Source of the DNA: Spirosoma terrae
GTDB taxonomy: Bacteria; Bacteroidota; Bacteroidia; Cytophagales; Spirosomataceae
Direction of reading: 5' to 3'
Assembly (NCBI RefSeq): GCF_010435915.1
Contig: NZ_JAAFZH010000001.1
Location: forward strand, 310,001 to 374,000
Length of the DNA stretch: 64,000 bases
Position 1 is the stretch's first letter. Each line of letters starts with the position of its first letter. A program made the translations under genes and the position numbers. This document shows positions 16,478 to 26,791 of this stretch, piece by piece. Below the pieces are notes generated by a model. The model had not been told where the DNA came from. It saw only the letters and a program-made list of their open reading frames with translations, and did not search any database.

Positions 16478-19400
16478 ATGGAAGAAAATAAGACCAAACG
16501 GTATTGGAAAGGGGTTGAAGAACTACGCAACGATCCAACGTTTGTAAAGAACGCCAACAGTGAGTTTGCAAACCCTGATCTAAGCGACTCATCCAACGAC
16601 CTTGATGGTATACTCGGTGGATCAAATACCCAACGCCGTGATTTCCTGAAAGTAATGGGCTTTGGAATGGCAGCTGTCACGTTAGCAGCTTGCGAAGCCC
16701 CTGTGCACAAGGCTATCCCTTATATTAAAAAGCCAGATCTTACGTTCCCCTCTATTTCTGACTATTATGCATCAACCTATACTGAAGGTGGAGAATATGC
16801 ATCTGTTCTAGTCGAAACTCGGGAAGGTCGGCCAATAAAAATTGAGGGGAATACACTATCAAGTGTCTCTAAAGGCGGTACATCTGCCCGTGTTCAGGCA
16901 TCCGTTTTGTCATTATATGACATTGACAAACTGAAAGGCCCAAAACGTGGTGAATCTGATATTGACTGGGCAACAGCTGATCGTGAAATCATCAGTCAGT
17001 TAAACTCGGTAGCTGCTCGCGGAGGTGCAATTCGACTTGTAACGTCAACTATTCTTAGTCCTGCTACAAAAGCAGTGATTGCTGAATTTATTGCCAAATA
17101 TCCGACTGCCAGTCATATTATGTATGATGCGAATTCGGCATTTGGAGTAGTGCAGGCAAATCAGGCTTCATTTGGGAAGGCAGTTATTCCTTCTTACGAT
17201 TTCAGTAAAGCCCAGACTATTGTAAGTGTCGGCGCCGATTTCCTGGGGACGTGGATTGCTCCATTTGAGTTTGCTCATTCATATTCTCAAGGTCGTAAAG
17301 TTGGTGCAGTTGGTAATGGCAAAAAGACGATGTCTCGTCATTATCAATTTGAAACCGGGCTATCAATGACCGGTGCCAATGCTGATTACCGTACAGCTAT
17401 TAAACCATCGCAAGAAGGTTTGGTTGTTGCTGCCCTTTACAATAAAGTTGCTGCAAAACTAGGCGGTACTGCTATCAGTACAGCATCGGTTGACGTTGCG
17501 CATCTGGATAAGGCTGCCAATGATTTAGCCGCAGCTCGTGGCAAAGCAATTGTTGTGTCGGGCTCTAATGATCCAAATGTTCAGATTGTTGTTAATGCTC
17601 TAAACAACCTTCTTGGCAGTTATGGGACAACAATTGACATAAATACGCCGGTTAATTACCGTCAAGGTAACGACCAGCAGATGAATGCATTCATCGACGA
17701 AGCTAAGAGTGGACGTGTTGGAGCGGTTCTATTCTTCGGAGCCAATCCGGTATATGAACACCCACGTGGAGCGGAACTAGCCGAATCTATTTCAAAAATA
17801 TCACTGTCAGTATCATTTGCTGATCGTGCCGATGAGACGGCTTCATTAGTTAAGTACATTGCTCCTGCCCCGCATTATCTGGAATGTTGGAGTGATGCTG
17901 AACCAAAGCAAGGATTCTATAGCTTGGCTCAGCCAGCAATTACTAATATCTTTAAAACTCGCCAATTCCAGTCTAGTCTTCTAACGTGGATCGGTAAGCC
18001 AAGTGATTTTCAGGTTTATCTGAAAAACTTCTGGCGTACAAATCGCTATCCGCAGGCTTCTGGTTTTAGTTCATTTGACGCGTTCTGGGTTAAATGCCTG
18101 AATGACGGTGTATTTGAGCCAAACAAAGGCGCTGGTGTTGCTGGTGGAGCTTCTTTTGCCGGTAACGTAGCACAAGCGGCTACTGGTATTTCGCAACGGT
18201 ACAAGCCTTCTACCGGACTTGAGTTAGCCTTATATGAGAAAGTAAGTATTGGTACAGGATCATTGGCCAATAACCCTTGGTTACAAGAAATGCCTGACCC
18301 TGTGACGAAAGCTTGCTGGGACAACTATGCAGCGCTGTCGCAGAAAACAGCAAATGAGTTAAGCTTAGCTCAGAATGATCTGGTAAATGTTACGGTTAAC
18401 GGTAAGTCAATTGAACTACCTGTAATTATTCAACCAGGTCAGGCCGATAATACGGTTTCTGTAGCTATTGGATACGGTCGCGAAAAGGCTGGTAAAGCAG
18501 CTAATGGTGTTGGCAAAAATGCATATCCTTTCGCATCAGTGGCCGGTGGTTATGTTACGTTGTCATCGTTCAGTGCTAAAGTAGAAAAAGCGGGTGGGAC
18601 TCGCGAGATTGCACAAACTCAGACCCATGATACGGTTATGGGCCGTCATGCCGTCTTGCAGGAAACAATTCTTGCTAACTACCAGAAGAATCCAAAAGCA
18701 GGTCGATTTGAACCTAAAGTTGTAACGTCTGAAGGCCCTAAAACGTCAACAGATATTTCTCTCTGGAACGGTTATGGCAAGCCTAACCATTCATGGGGAA
18801 TGGTTATTGACCTGAATGCTTGCCTTGGTTGTGGAGCTTGTGTTATTAGCTGTCAGGCTGAAAACAATATCGCCGTTGTTGGCCGTCAGGAAGTTATCAA
18901 CCGCCGGGAAATGCACTGGCTTCGGATCGACCGCTATTACAGCAGTGATGCTGAGCCCGAAAATCTAAAGGAATTGGAAGTGGCATCAGCAAATCCTGAA
19001 GTAACTTTCCAACCAATGCTTTGCCAGCACTGCAGCAATGCCCCTTGTGAAACGGTTTGCCCAGTACTTGCTACAACGCACAGCACCGAGGGACTTAACC
19101 AAATGACGTATAACCGTTGCGTAGGTACACGTTACTGCGCCAACAACTGCCCTTATAAGGTACGTCGTTTCAACTGGTTCAAATATTTCGATAACGATAA
19201 TTTCGACTACAACTTCAATAATGACCTTGGTAAGATGGCCATTAACCCAGACGTTACAGTACGTTCACGGGGTGTAATCGAAAAATGTTCTTTCTGCGTA
19301 CAGCGCATTCAAGAAAGCAAATTGACGGCTAAGAAGGAGCGTCGTAGACTGGAGCCGGATGAGGTACAAACTGCTTGTTCGCAGGCTTGTTCAACTGGTG

Positions 19401-19588
19401 CGATTATCTTTGGGGATATGAACAATCCAGAAAGCACAATCTCGAAAATTCTAACTGAAGAGAAAGATGGTCGCGCTTTCCATGTGCTTGAAGAAATCAA
19501 TGTAAGACCACAAATTTCTTACTTGACTAAAATTCGCAACAAGGACGAAGAACCTAAGCAGGCTACTCGTCAGGAATCACATGCATAA
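16478..19588 (+). CDS. actB: Alternative complex III iron-sulfur/molybdopterin-like subunit ActB
   Basis: ActB is the large periplasm-facing subunit with four iron-sulfur clusters. ATG at 16478 gives 1036 residues. The N-terminus carries a twin-arginine motif (RRDFLKVMG, residues 53-61) and a lipobox-like LAAC ending at C72. Residues 90-700 resemble the molybdopterin oxidoreductase fold, which in this family is known not to bind the cofactor. From residue 778 a ferredoxin domain has CLGCGACVISC, CQHCSNAPCETVC, CVGTRYCANNC and CSFC/CSQAC cysteine groups, enough for four clusters. The longer frame opening at TTG 16406 overlaps actA and is rejected. A hairpin-rich gap follows before actC. Confidence 0.93.
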   Translation: MEENKTKRYWKGVEELRNDPTFVKNANSEFANPDLSDSSNDLDGILGGSNTQRRDFLKVMGFGMAAVTLAACEAPVHKAIPYIKKPDLTFPSISDYYASTYTEGGEYASVLVETREGRPIKIEGNTLSSVSKGGTSARVQASVLSLYDIDKLKGPKRGESDIDWATADREIISQLNSVAARGGAIRLVTSTILSPATKAVIAEFIAKYPTASHIMYDANSAFGVVQANQASFGKAVIPSYDFSKAQTIVSVGADFLGTWIAPFEFAHSYSQGRKVGAVGNGKKTMSRHYQFETGLSMTGANADYRTAIKPSQEGLVVAALYNKVAAKLGGTAISTASVDVAHLDKAANDLAAARGKAIVVSGSNDPNVQIVVNALNNLLGSYGTTIDINTPVNYRQGNDQQMNAFIDEAKSGRVGAVLFFGANPVYEHPRGAELAESISKISLSVSFADRADETASLVKYIAPAPHYLECWSDAEPKQGFYSLAQPAITNIFKTRQFQSSLLTWIGKPSDFQVYLKNFWRTNRYPQASGFSSFDAFWVKCLNDGVFEPNKGAGVAGGASFAGNVAQAATGISQRYKPSTGLELALYEKVSIGTGSLANNPWLQEMPDPVTKACWDNYAALSQKTANELSLAQNDLVNVTVNGKSIELPVIIQPGQADNTVSVAIGYGREKAGKAANGVGKNAYPFASVAGGYVTLSSFSAKVEKAGGTREIAQTQTHDTVMGRHAVLQETILANYQKNPKAGRFEPKVVTSEGPKTSTDISLWNGYGKPNHSWGMVIDLNACLGCGACVISCQAENNIAVVGRQEVINRREMHWLRIDRYYSSDAEPENLKELEVASANPEVTFQPMLCQHCSNAPCETVCPVLATTHSTEGLNQMTYNRCVGTRYCANNCPYKVRRFNWFKYFDNDNFDYNFNNDLGKMAINPDVTVRSRGVIEKCSFCVQRIQESKLTAKKERRRLEPDEVQTACSQACSTGAIIFGDMNNPESTISKILTEEKDGRAFHVLEEINVRPQISYLTKIRNKDEEPKQATRQESHA

Positions 19589-19596
19589 AGTAACTT

Positions 19597-19651
19597 ACAA
19601 TCTAGGGTAGAGGCTTAATCTGAAAAGATTGGGCAGGGATCTCTAGATTGT
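19597..19651 (+). other. Structured actB-actC intercistronic RNA
   Basis: acaatctag (19597-19605) pairs with ctagattgt (19643-19651), enclosing a second hairpin gcttaatct-GAAA-agattgggc (19613-19634) with a GNRA tetraloop. No U-run follows, so it is more likely an mRNA processing or stability element than a terminator. Confidence 0.5.
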
Positions 19652-19685
19652 AGATCGTAAACCGAAAAATTTAAAAAGTAAGTAT

Positions 19686-21116
19686 ATGTCGCATGTAACA
19701 TCAGCCGTAAGAACTCCCCTGGTCACTGGTGGTAAAACCTACGCCGACGTAACGGAAGATATCAGCAGACAGGTAGAGGGCAAACCTACGCGCGCCTGGA
19801 CCATTGCTTTTACCATATCGGTAATAGTATTAATCTATGGGGCAGCCTGTGTATTCTGGACCTGGTGGGAAGGACTGGGTGTATGGGGCTTAAATAAAAC
19901 CGTAGGCTGGGCCTGGGATATTACCAACTTCGTTTGGTGGGTAGGTATTGGACACGCGGGTACATTGATTTCAGCAATTCTGCTATTATTCCGTCAGAAA
20001 TGGCGGACGGCCGTAAACCGGGCAGCAGAAGCTATGACTATTTTTGCCGTTATATGTGCTGCGTCGTTTATCCTTATGCACATGGGGCGTCCATGGCTGG
20101 CTCTATGGGCATTGCCGCTACCAAATACGTTTGGTTCACTTTGGGTGAATTTTAAATCACCACTGGTTTGGGACGTATTTGCGATTAGCACATACTTCAC
20201 CGTGTCGCTAGTGTTCTGGTATATGGGACTTCTTCCGGACTTAGCTACGATTCGTGATCGTGCTCGGAGCAAGGTGTCTCGTTATATATATGGTGCTTTC
20301 TCATTAGGTTGGAACGGATCGGCGAAAACCTGGGCTCGTTATGAATATATGAGCTTGATTCTGGCTGGTCTATCTACACCGCTTGTACTTTCTGTACACA
20401 CGATTGTATCATTTGACTTTGCTACGTCCGTTATTCCTGGGTGGCATACAACAATCTTTCCTCCATACTTCGTTGCCGGAGCTATTTTCTCTGGCTTCGC
20501 TATGGTACAAAACCTGATGTTGATCATTCGTGTGGTATTCAAGCTTGAAGATTACATTACGCTTGAGCACATCGAGTCGATGAACAAAGTCATCACATTG
20601 ACGGGATCAATTGTAGGGGTTGCCTATCTAACGGAGTTCTTTATTGCTTGGTACTCTGGAGTTGAATACGAAAGTTATGCATTCATTAACCGGGCTACCG
20701 GACCATACTGGTGGGCATACTGGGCTATGATGACCTGTAACGTAATCTCTCCACAGCTTTTCTGGTCAAGAACAATTCGCCGGAGTATTGTATGGACCTT
20801 TACGCTATCTGTTGTAGTAAACATTGGTATGTGGTTTGAGCGTTTTGTAATTATTGTTACGTCTCTACACCGCGACTATTTGCCATCAAGCTGGGCAATG
20901 TTCCACCCCACTCTATTTGATATCAGCGACTATATTTTCTCTTTCGGCTTATTCTTCACATTATTTTTATTGTTCTCGAAGTTTTTGCCGGTAGTAAATA
21001 TGGCTGAAGTGAAAACTGTCATTAAGTCGTCGTCTGAAAAACTCCCTGCCTCTGTATCTGGAGTTGCTAAGGGAGAGCGAGTTGCTAATCCAGCGTTCAA
21101 TAAGAGTGTAGAATAA
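19686..21116 (+). CDS. actC: Alternative complex III membrane subunit ActC (NrfD-like)
   Basis: ActC is an NrfD/PsrC-type integral membrane protein thought to carry a quinol site and proton path. The 476-residue protein has about ten transmembrane segments, first [26 protein letters not shown] near residue 38 and last near residue 425. The stretch [21 protein letters not shown] and the [34 protein letters not shown] segment are characteristic of the NrfD family in this complex. The gene begins 97 bp after actB and is followed by a 12-bp hairpin before actD. Confidence 0.94.
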   Translation: MSHVTSAVRTPLVTGGKTYADVTEDISRQVEGKPTRAWTIAFTISVIVLIYGAACVFWTWWEGLGVWGLNKTVGWAWDITNFVWWVGIGHAGTLISAILLLFRQKWRTAVNRAAEAMTIFAVICAASFILMHMGRPWLALWALPLPNTFGSLWVNFKSPLVWDVFAISTYFTVSLVFWYMGLLPDLATIRDRARSKVSRYIYGAFSLGWNGSAKTWARYEYMSLILAGLSTPLVLSVHTIVSFDFATSVIPGWHTTIFPPYFVAGAIFSGFAMVQNLMLIIRVVFKLEDYITLEHIESMNKVITLTGSIVGVAYLTEFFIAWYSGVEYESYAFINRATGPYWWAYWAMMTCNVISPQLFWSRTIRRSIVWTFTLSVVVNIGMWFERFVIIVTSLHRDYLPSSWAMFHPTLFDISDYIFSFGLFFTLFLLFSKFLPVVNMAEVKTVIKSSSEKLPASVSGVAKGERVANPAFNKSVE

Positions 21117-21140
21117 ACTAATTAGAACCGGTCTGCCGGA

Positions 21141-21175
21141 TATCCTTCACTTGATACCAAATTAAGTGAAGGATA
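21141..21175 (+). other. 12-bp hairpin between actC and actD
   Basis: tatccttcactt (21141-21152) and aagtgaaggata (21164-21175) are perfect complements around an 11-base loop. The sequence after it is A-rich, so it is probably not a terminator; the genes downstream must still be transcribed for a complete complex. Confidence 0.55.
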
Positions 21176-21202
21176 AAAACCTCAAACACATAATCACTGA
21201 TC

Positions 21203-21736
21203 ATGTCAGATGTAAATGGTAACGGTAAATTTTTGGTCGGCATCTACGATGATGATGATGTCGTTTTAAAGGCCGTTAAAGACGTAAAAACAGCAGGTGT
21301 CCGTATTCATGAAGTCTATTCTCCATTTCCTATTCACGGATTAGACGTAGCACTTGGTCACCCACGTACTCGACTTGGGATTGCTGCCTTCCTATTTGGG
21401 TTGTCAGGTACAACAACTGCGCTGCTCTTAACAGCTTATACAGAAAGCTTTGATTGGCCAATGATTGTCGGAGGCAAAGATTCTTACTCTCCTATTGTTT
21501 ACGTGCCTATTATTTTTGAATTGACAGTACTATTCTGTGCTTTGGGAATGGTTGGTACGTTCCTGGTTTCTAATGGGCTGGGACCTACAGTTAAGCCTTT
21601 AATGTATGATCTGAGAACTACTGATAATAAATTTGCTATGACTATTGATCTTAGCAAGAATACTATTGGGGAAGGTGATATAGAGCAGATTCTGAGAAAA
21701 TCAGGGGCTGCTGAAGTAAATATTAAGCAGTTCTAA
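21203..21736 (+). CDS. actD: Alternative complex III subunit ActD (DUF3341)
   Basis: ActD is a small membrane subunit of the complex, DUF3341 family. The 177-residue protein starts with FLVGIYDDDDVVLKAVKDVK and HEVYSPFPIHGLD, a soluble ferredoxin-like part, then has two transmembrane helices (about residues 60-82 and 98-122) joined by TESFDWPMIVGGKD. A short polar C-terminal domain follows. Its stop codon overlaps the actE start by one base (TAATG), so the two are probably translationally coupled. Confidence 0.93.
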   Translation: MSDVNGNGKFLVGIYDDDDVVLKAVKDVKTAGVRIHEVYSPFPIHGLDVALGHPRTRLGIAAFLFGLSGTTTALLLTAYTESFDWPMIVGGKDSYSPIVYVPIIFELTVLFCALGMVGTFLVSNGLGPTVKPLMYDLRTTDNKFAMTIDLSKNTIGEGDIEQILRKSGAAEVNIKQF

Positions 21737-22356
21737 TGGTCAGGATGAGAATGATAACAAAACATAAAAGCGTAACGACATTGGCTATCGTTGCTTTGCT
21801 GTTTACGGGTGTAGCCTGTAAACGTGGGCACGATAATCCTGGCCTTGAGTTTGCACCAAACATGTATGAATCTGTTGGGTACGAACCTTACCGCCAGATT
21901 AAGCCAAACCCAATCAACCCAACCGGGTTGAACATGCGTTTACCGGCTCGAGGTACTGTTGCTCGGCCTAATTACCATACAACCTTCGGTAAAGGAGATA
22001 GTGCAAAGACGGATCTTATGATCTATAACATTCCTGCCGATAGTATCAGTATTGCAGAAAGAGTATTGGTGAACCCAATTCCTCAAACAGAGCAGTCTTT
22101 GGCGGACGGCCAACTTTTGTATACACGTTATTGCTCTCACTGTCATGGTGCAACAGGACAGGGAGATGGACCCGTGGGTAAAGAATACAAAGGGGTTCCG
22201 AATTATACAACGGATGCCTATAAAAGCATGAATGACGGTCATATTTATCATGTCATTACACATGGTAAAGGACGTATGTGGCCTCACGGCTCACAAATCA
22301 CACCGGAAGACCGCTGGAAGATTGTGCAATACGTACATAAATTACAACAAGGATAA
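21736..22356 (+). CDS. actE: Alternative complex III monohaem cytochrome c subunit ActE
   Basis: ActE is the lipid-anchored monohaem cytochrome of the complex. The 206-residue protein has a lipoprotein signal with lipobox LFTGVAC ending at C28, a Pro/Asn-rich stretch, and a cytochrome c domain with CSHCH at residues 133-137 and a distal Met candidate in KGRMWPHG. Together with the six CxxCH motifs in ActA this gives seven c-type haems for the complex. Start sites at 21736, 21745 and 21751 are all possible; the first is chosen for its overlap with actD. Confidence 0.93.
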   Translation: MVRMRMITKHKSVTTLAIVALLFTGVACKRGHDNPGLEFAPNMYESVGYEPYRQIKPNPINPTGLNMRLPARGTVARPNYHTTFGKGDSAKTDLMIYNIPADSISIAERVLVNPIPQTEQSLADGQLLYTRYCSHCHGATGQGDGPVGKEYKGVPNYTTDAYKSMNDGHIYHVITHGKGRMWPHGSQITPEDRWKIVQYVHKLQQG

Positions 22357-22427
22357 TTTAGTAGCAGTAATCAGTTGATTTGATGCAGTTTACCGTACTG
22401 CAAATTTTAGCTGCAAACTTTTAGAAA

Positions 22428-23738
22428 ATGGCATCGGCTCACGCAATACCGTCGTTAGACGAAGAATTTGAATTTACTGCGGAATCCAAGCGTCGACTGA
22501 TTATCGGCATCGGAGCCGGAGTCGCGTTGGTAGCAATCGGCGCGTACTTATTGGCATCGGGCGCCGGATCACATGAAACGCATGAAGTTGCTCACGCTGC
22601 AGGCGGCCATGAGGGCCATGAAGCAGGGCATCACGCATATAAGTGGACAAACCGCTTGTGGGCAAATGTCTGGCTAAATGCAGTGTACTTTACAGGAGCA
22701 TCAGTAATAGGAATGTTTTTCTTATCCTATAACTATCTGGCCCAAGCTGGCTGGTCTTCTGCTTTTAAACGGATACCTGAAGCAATGCCTGCATTTTTGC
22801 CCTTCACAGGTATTGCAATCTTAGCTGTCTTCTTAATTGCGGGCCATGATCTGTTCCACTGGACACATCCTGGTTTATATGATCCAAGCAGCCCTGAATT
22901 TGACCCAATAATAAATGGTAAAAAAGGGTTTCTGAACACGCCCTTTTACCTAATTCGGATTGTACTATACTTCGGCTTGTGGTATGGTTTGTGGCGTCTG
23001 CTAAGAAACTTCTCGTTACAGGAGGATCTTTATGGTGGTACAGATTATTACGAGAAAAGTATCAAATTTGGTACAGCTTTCTTAGTCGTGTTTGGCGTGA
23101 CGTCATCGACTTCTGCCTGGGATTTTGTGATGTCAATCGATACGCACTGGTTTAGTACTATGTTCGGCTGGTATACGCTTGCTAGCTGGCACGTAACAGG
23201 TCTTGCGATCATTACGTTAACAGTAGTAACCTTGAAAGAACGGGGTTATCTAAAAATTGTAAATGAAAGCCACTTACATGATTTGGGTAAGTTCATGTTC
23301 GCGTTTAGCATCTTCTGGACATACGTTTGGTTTGCACAGTTTATGCTGATTTATTACGCGAACTTGCCTGAAGAAACTATTTATTACCGGGAGCGTTTCA
23401 GCGGTTATGGAGGTATTTATAAAGCGCCATTCTTTATAAATTTGATATTAAACTTTGTCTTTCCATTCCTTGTTTTAATGACACGGGATGCTAAGCGTAC
23501 ATATATTTTCCTTAAACTGGCTGCTTGGGGAATTATCGTAGGTCACTACTTTGATTTCTATACCAATATTATGCCGGGAACGGTGGGTGAGCATGGTGGA
23601 TTCGGTCCTATTGAGTTTGGCATGATTCTTATTTTTGCTTGCGGATTCGTCTGGTCGCTCTCTAACCAATTAACGAAAGCTAATTTGATTCCAAAGAATC
23701 ATCCAATGCTAGAGGAAAGTTTACACCACGACATTTAA
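22428..23738 (+). CDS. actF: Alternative complex III membrane subunit ActF
   Basis: ActF is the second large membrane subunit, paralogous to ActC and without cofactors. The 436-residue protein has a His-rich stretch after its first helix (HETHEVAHAAGGHEGHEAGHH, residues about 48-68) and about ten transmembrane helices. GHDLFHWTHPGLYDP and TSSTSAWDFVMSIDTHWFST are conserved in this subunit. The His-rich insertion could bind metal but may simply be a periplasmic loop. It is 71 bp after actE and 19 bp before coxB, linking complex III and oxidase genes in one transcript. Confidence 0.92.
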   Translation: MASAHAIPSLDEEFEFTAESKRRLIIGIGAGVALVAIGAYLLASGAGSHETHEVAHAAGGHEGHEAGHHAYKWTNRLWANVWLNAVYFTGASVIGMFFLSYNYLAQAGWSSAFKRIPEAMPAFLPFTGIAILAVFLIAGHDLFHWTHPGLYDPSSPEFDPIINGKKGFLNTPFYLIRIVLYFGLWYGLWRLLRNFSLQEDLYGGTDYYEKSIKFGTAFLVVFGVTSSTSAWDFVMSIDTHWFSTMFGWYTLASWHVTGLAIITLTVVTLKERGYLKIVNESHLHDLGKFMFAFSIFWTYVWFAQFMLIYYANLPEETIYYRERFSGYGGIYKAPFFINLILNFVFPFLVLMTRDAKRTYIFLKLAAWGIIVGHYFDFYTNIMPGTVGEHGGFGPIEFGMILIFACGFVWSLSNQLTKANLIPKNHPMLEESLHHDI

Positions 23739-23757
23739 TCAATAACCCGCATAGAAC

Positions 23758-24879
23758 ATGGTTTATATAATTGCTTTGTTATCGGTTATCTTCTTGGGCT
23801 TAGCTATTTTGGTAGTTTCCCGAATGGCTGCCGTCATAAAGAATGCCAGAGGCCCGGTAGAAGAAGGTCATATCGGCATGAGTAACCGAATTAATGCCGC
23901 TCTATTTATTGTATTTTTTGTATTGGGAGTTATTGGAGCTGCCTGGTCTTTCTTATATGCACAGCAGTTTTTCCTGCCAGAGGCTTCTTCTCCTCACGGT
24001 CGGCGTACTGACTTTCTATTCTGGTTATCAATGGGAATTATTACAGCGGCTTTTGTAGTAACAAATGCTTTACTGTTTTTATTCTCTTATTTGTATCAGC
24101 ATAAAGAAGGACGTAAGGCTGCTTATTATCCAGAAAATCACAAGCTTGAGTTAATCTGGACTGTTATTCCTGCTGTTGTCATGGCTGTGTTGGTATTTAC
24201 AGGCTGGAGAGCATGGCGCGATATCATGGCCGAAGCTCCTGCTGACGCACAGGTTTTTGAGATAGTTGGTAAGCAATTCAACTGGATCGTTCGTTATCCG
24301 GGTGTTGATAACAATAAATTGGGGGCCTATAACTATAAGTTAATTGACAACAATAACGAGGTAGGTGTAGACTATACGGATGAAGCGTCTTTTGATGATT
24401 TTGTCTCAACATCGGAATTGCATATTCCTGCTGGTAAACCAGTATTGTTGAAAATTCGCGCTCGTGACGTACTTCATAGTGTTTTTATTCCCCACTTACG
24501 TGTGAAAATGGATGCCGTGCCTGGTATGCCAACTCGTTTCTGGTTTGTGGCTGATAAGACTACTGATGAAATGCGTAATATTACTGGCAATCCTAATTTT
24601 GGCTACGAAATAGCCTGTACTGAAATTTGTGGACAAGGACACTTTTCGATGCGGATTCGTTTAATAGTTGAAGATGAAGCATCATGGCAAGCCTGGTGTA
24701 AAGAGCAGAAGCCATTGTTAACATCAACTCCTGATTTAGCTACCCGCATTCCTGCGAACTTGAAAGCAAAAGCTGCTAAATATTTGCCAGCCGATGCTGC
24801 ATCTGCCCCATCTGACAGTTCAACAGCATCAACAAATCAAGGAGGTGGTATATCTGTAGCTAGTGCTACGATCCGTTAA
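23758..24879 (+). CDS. coxB: Cytochrome c oxidase subunit II (CuA)
   Basis: Subunit II accepts electrons from cytochrome c through its CuA centre. The 373-residue protein has three hydrophobic segments (an additional N-terminal one, then two near residues 58-80 and 128-150), a periplasmic cupredoxin domain with GKQFNWIVRYPG, and the CuA ligands in HSVFIPHLRVKMD and CTEICGQGHFSM (C287 and C291). There is no C-terminal CxxCH motif, so unlike caa3 enzymes it has no built-in cytochrome c. That fits with ActA carrying a cytochrome c domain instead. The Ser/Ala-rich tail is low complexity. Confidence 0.95.
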   Translation: MVYIIALLSVIFLGLAILVVSRMAAVIKNARGPVEEGHIGMSNRINAALFIVFFVLGVIGAAWSFLYAQQFFLPEASSPHGRRTDFLFWLSMGIITAAFVVTNALLFLFSYLYQHKEGRKAAYYPENHKLELIWTVIPAVVMAVLVFTGWRAWRDIMAEAPADAQVFEIVGKQFNWIVRYPGVDNNKLGAYNYKLIDNNNEVGVDYTDEASFDDFVSTSELHIPAGKPVLLKIRARDVLHSVFIPHLRVKMDAVPGMPTRFWFVADKTTDEMRNITGNPNFGYEIACTEICGQGHFSMRIRLIVEDEASWQAWCKEQKPLLTSTPDLATRIPANLKAKAAKYLPADAASAPSDSSTASTNQGGGISVASATIR

Positions 24880-24907
24880 TCTCTAAACTCATAGAACTAA
24901 AAATATT

Positions 24908-26791
24908 ATGGCGACTCTATCAACTCATTCGGCAACTGTGGCTCATGTGGAAGAGCATGATCACCACGAGCCGCAAAGTTTTTGGCGCACATACATTTTC
25001 TCGGAAGACCATAAAACTATTGCTAAGCAGTACCTGATTACAGGTATTCTTTGGTCAATAATCGGTATTAGTTTATCCGTGATGTTCCGTCTTCAGTTGG
25101 GCTTCCCCAATATGAAACTTGAATTTCTGCGTCCAATTCTTGGTGGTTGGATTAATGAAGCCGGAAAACTAGATCAGGATTTCTATCTGGCGCTGGTAAC
25201 AATGCACGGAACCATTATGGTATTCTTTGTATTGACAGCTGGCTTGAGTGGTACGTTTTCGAACTTCCTGATTCCTTTACAGGTTGGCGCACGTGATATG
25301 GCTTCAGGTTTCCTGAACATGTTGTCATATTGGTTCTTCTTCCTGGCGGGTGCTATCATGTTTGTGTCCCTGTTTATTGAAACAGGCCCAGCAGCTGGTG
25401 GTTGGGTTATTTACCCACCATTAAGTGCGTTGCCACAGGCTCATAAAGGGTCTGAACTGGGTATGACACTCTGGTTAGTCAGTATGGCCTTGTTCATCGT
25501 GTCACAGTTATTAGGCGGTATCAATTACATTACTACGGTGATTAACCTCCGGACGCGTGGTATGTCGTTTAGCAAGTTGCCATTAACGATCTGGGCGTTC
25601 TTCCTAACTGCAGTTCTGGGATTAATATCGTTCCCGGTGTTACTATCAGCTGCATTGCTTTTGATTTTTGACCGGAGCTTTGGTACCAGTTTTTATCTAT
25701 CTGAGATTTATATCAAGGGAGAAGCACTGCCGAACGTAGGAGGTAGCCCTATTTTATTCCAGCACCTTTTTTGGTTCCTTGGACACCCAGAAGTATATAT
25801 CGTTCTTTTGCCTGCTCTGGGTATGACTTCAGAGATTATTGCTACCAATGCACGTAAACCAATTTTTGGCTATCGCGCCATGATTGCGTCTATGATGGGT
25901 ATTGCGTTCCTGGCGTTTATTGTATGGGCTCACCATATGTTTGTAACGGGTATGAACCCATTCTTAGGGTCTGTATTTATGTTCTTGACGCTTATTATTG
26001 CTGTTCCATCAGCTGTAAAAGCTTTCAACTACATTACTACACTATGGCGTGGTAACATCCGGTTTACGCCTGCTATGTTGTTCTCAATTGGGTTGGTATC
26101 GTTCTTTATATCAGGTGGTTTAACTGGTATTATTTTAGGTAACTCAGCACTGGACATCCAATTACACGATACCTATTTCGTTGTTGCTCACTTCCACCTT
26201 GTAATGGGAGCTGCATCTGCATTTGGTCTTTTAGCGGGTGTGTACCACTGGTTCCCTAAAATGTTTGGGCGAATGATGAATGAAAAGCTTGGGTATATCC
26301 ATTTTTGGTTGACATTCATAGGTATATACCTGGTTTTCTTCCCAATGCACTATATAGGTATAGCGGGTTTCCCTCGTCGTTACTATGCTTTTACAAGCTA
26401 TGACTTCACGAAGAATATTTTCGCTGATATGAATAGCTTTATAAGTCTGGCTGCTATATTCAGTTTTGCTGCGCAGTGGATCTTCATCTATAATTTCGTG
26501 CATAGCATGTTCAGAGGGAAGAAGGCTCCACAAAACCCGTGGAAGTCTAACACCCTTGAATGGACTGCGCCAATCGAGCCAGGGCATGGTAACTGGCCTG
26601 GTGAAATTCCTGCCGTTTACCGGTGGCCATATGATTATAGCAAGCCTGGTGCGAAGGATGACTTCATTCCTCAAAACGTGCCATACTCTCAGACTCCAGA
26701 GTCTAATCTACCTCACGAAAATGAATTGATTTCGCTGGAGAAAGAAATTGAGGCACAAAACCTGAATGATCAATTCAAACAGCCTCACTAA
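24908..26791 (+). CDS. coxA: Cytochrome c oxidase subunit I
   Basis: Subunit I holds haem a and the haem a3-CuB site and pumps protons. The 627-residue protein has twelve or more transmembrane helices. Visible ligands are His in TMHGTIMVFF for haem a, H293 in GHPEVYIVLLPALG with the cross-linked Tyr, the WAHHMFVTG pair for CuB, and HDTYFVVAHFHLVMG for the two haems. The GHPEVY sequence with Glu puts it in the A-type (A1-like) group. The last 26 bases overlap the start of ctaA. Confidence 0.97.
   Translation: MATLSTHSATVAHVEEHDHHEPQSFWRTYIFSEDHKTIAKQYLITGILWSIIGISLSVMFRLQLGFPNMKLEFLRPILGGWINEAGKLDQDFYLALVTMHGTIMVFFVLTAGLSGTFSNFLIPLQVGARDMASGFLNMLSYWFFFLAGAIMFVSLFIETGPAAGGWVIYPPLSALPQAHKGSELGMTLWLVSMALFIVSQLLGGINYITTVINLRTRGMSFSKLPLTIWAFFLTAVLGLISFPVLLSAALLLIFDRSFGTSFYLSEIYIKGEALPNVGGSPILFQHLFWFLGHPEVYIVLLPALGMTSEIIATNARKPIFGYRAMIASMMGIAFLAFIVWAHHMFVTGMNPFLGSVFMFLTLIIAVPSAVKAFNYITTLWRGNIRFTPAMLFSIGLVSFFISGGLTGIILGNSALDIQLHDTYFVVAHFHLVMGAASAFGLLAGVYHWFPKMFGRMMNEKLGYIHFWLTFIGIYLVFFPMHYIGIAGFPRRYYAFTSYDFTKNIFADMNSFISLAAIFSFAAQWIFIYNFVHSMFRGKKAPQNPWKSNTLEWTAPIEPGHGNWPGEIPAVYRWPYDYSKPGAKDDFIPQNVPYSQTPESNLPHENELISLEKEIEAQNLNDQFKQPH

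Noticed and set aside
26231-26674. 147-codon open frame antisense to coxA
   Set aside because: Arginine/proline-rich shadow of a secure cytochrome oxidase gene without any recognisable domain.
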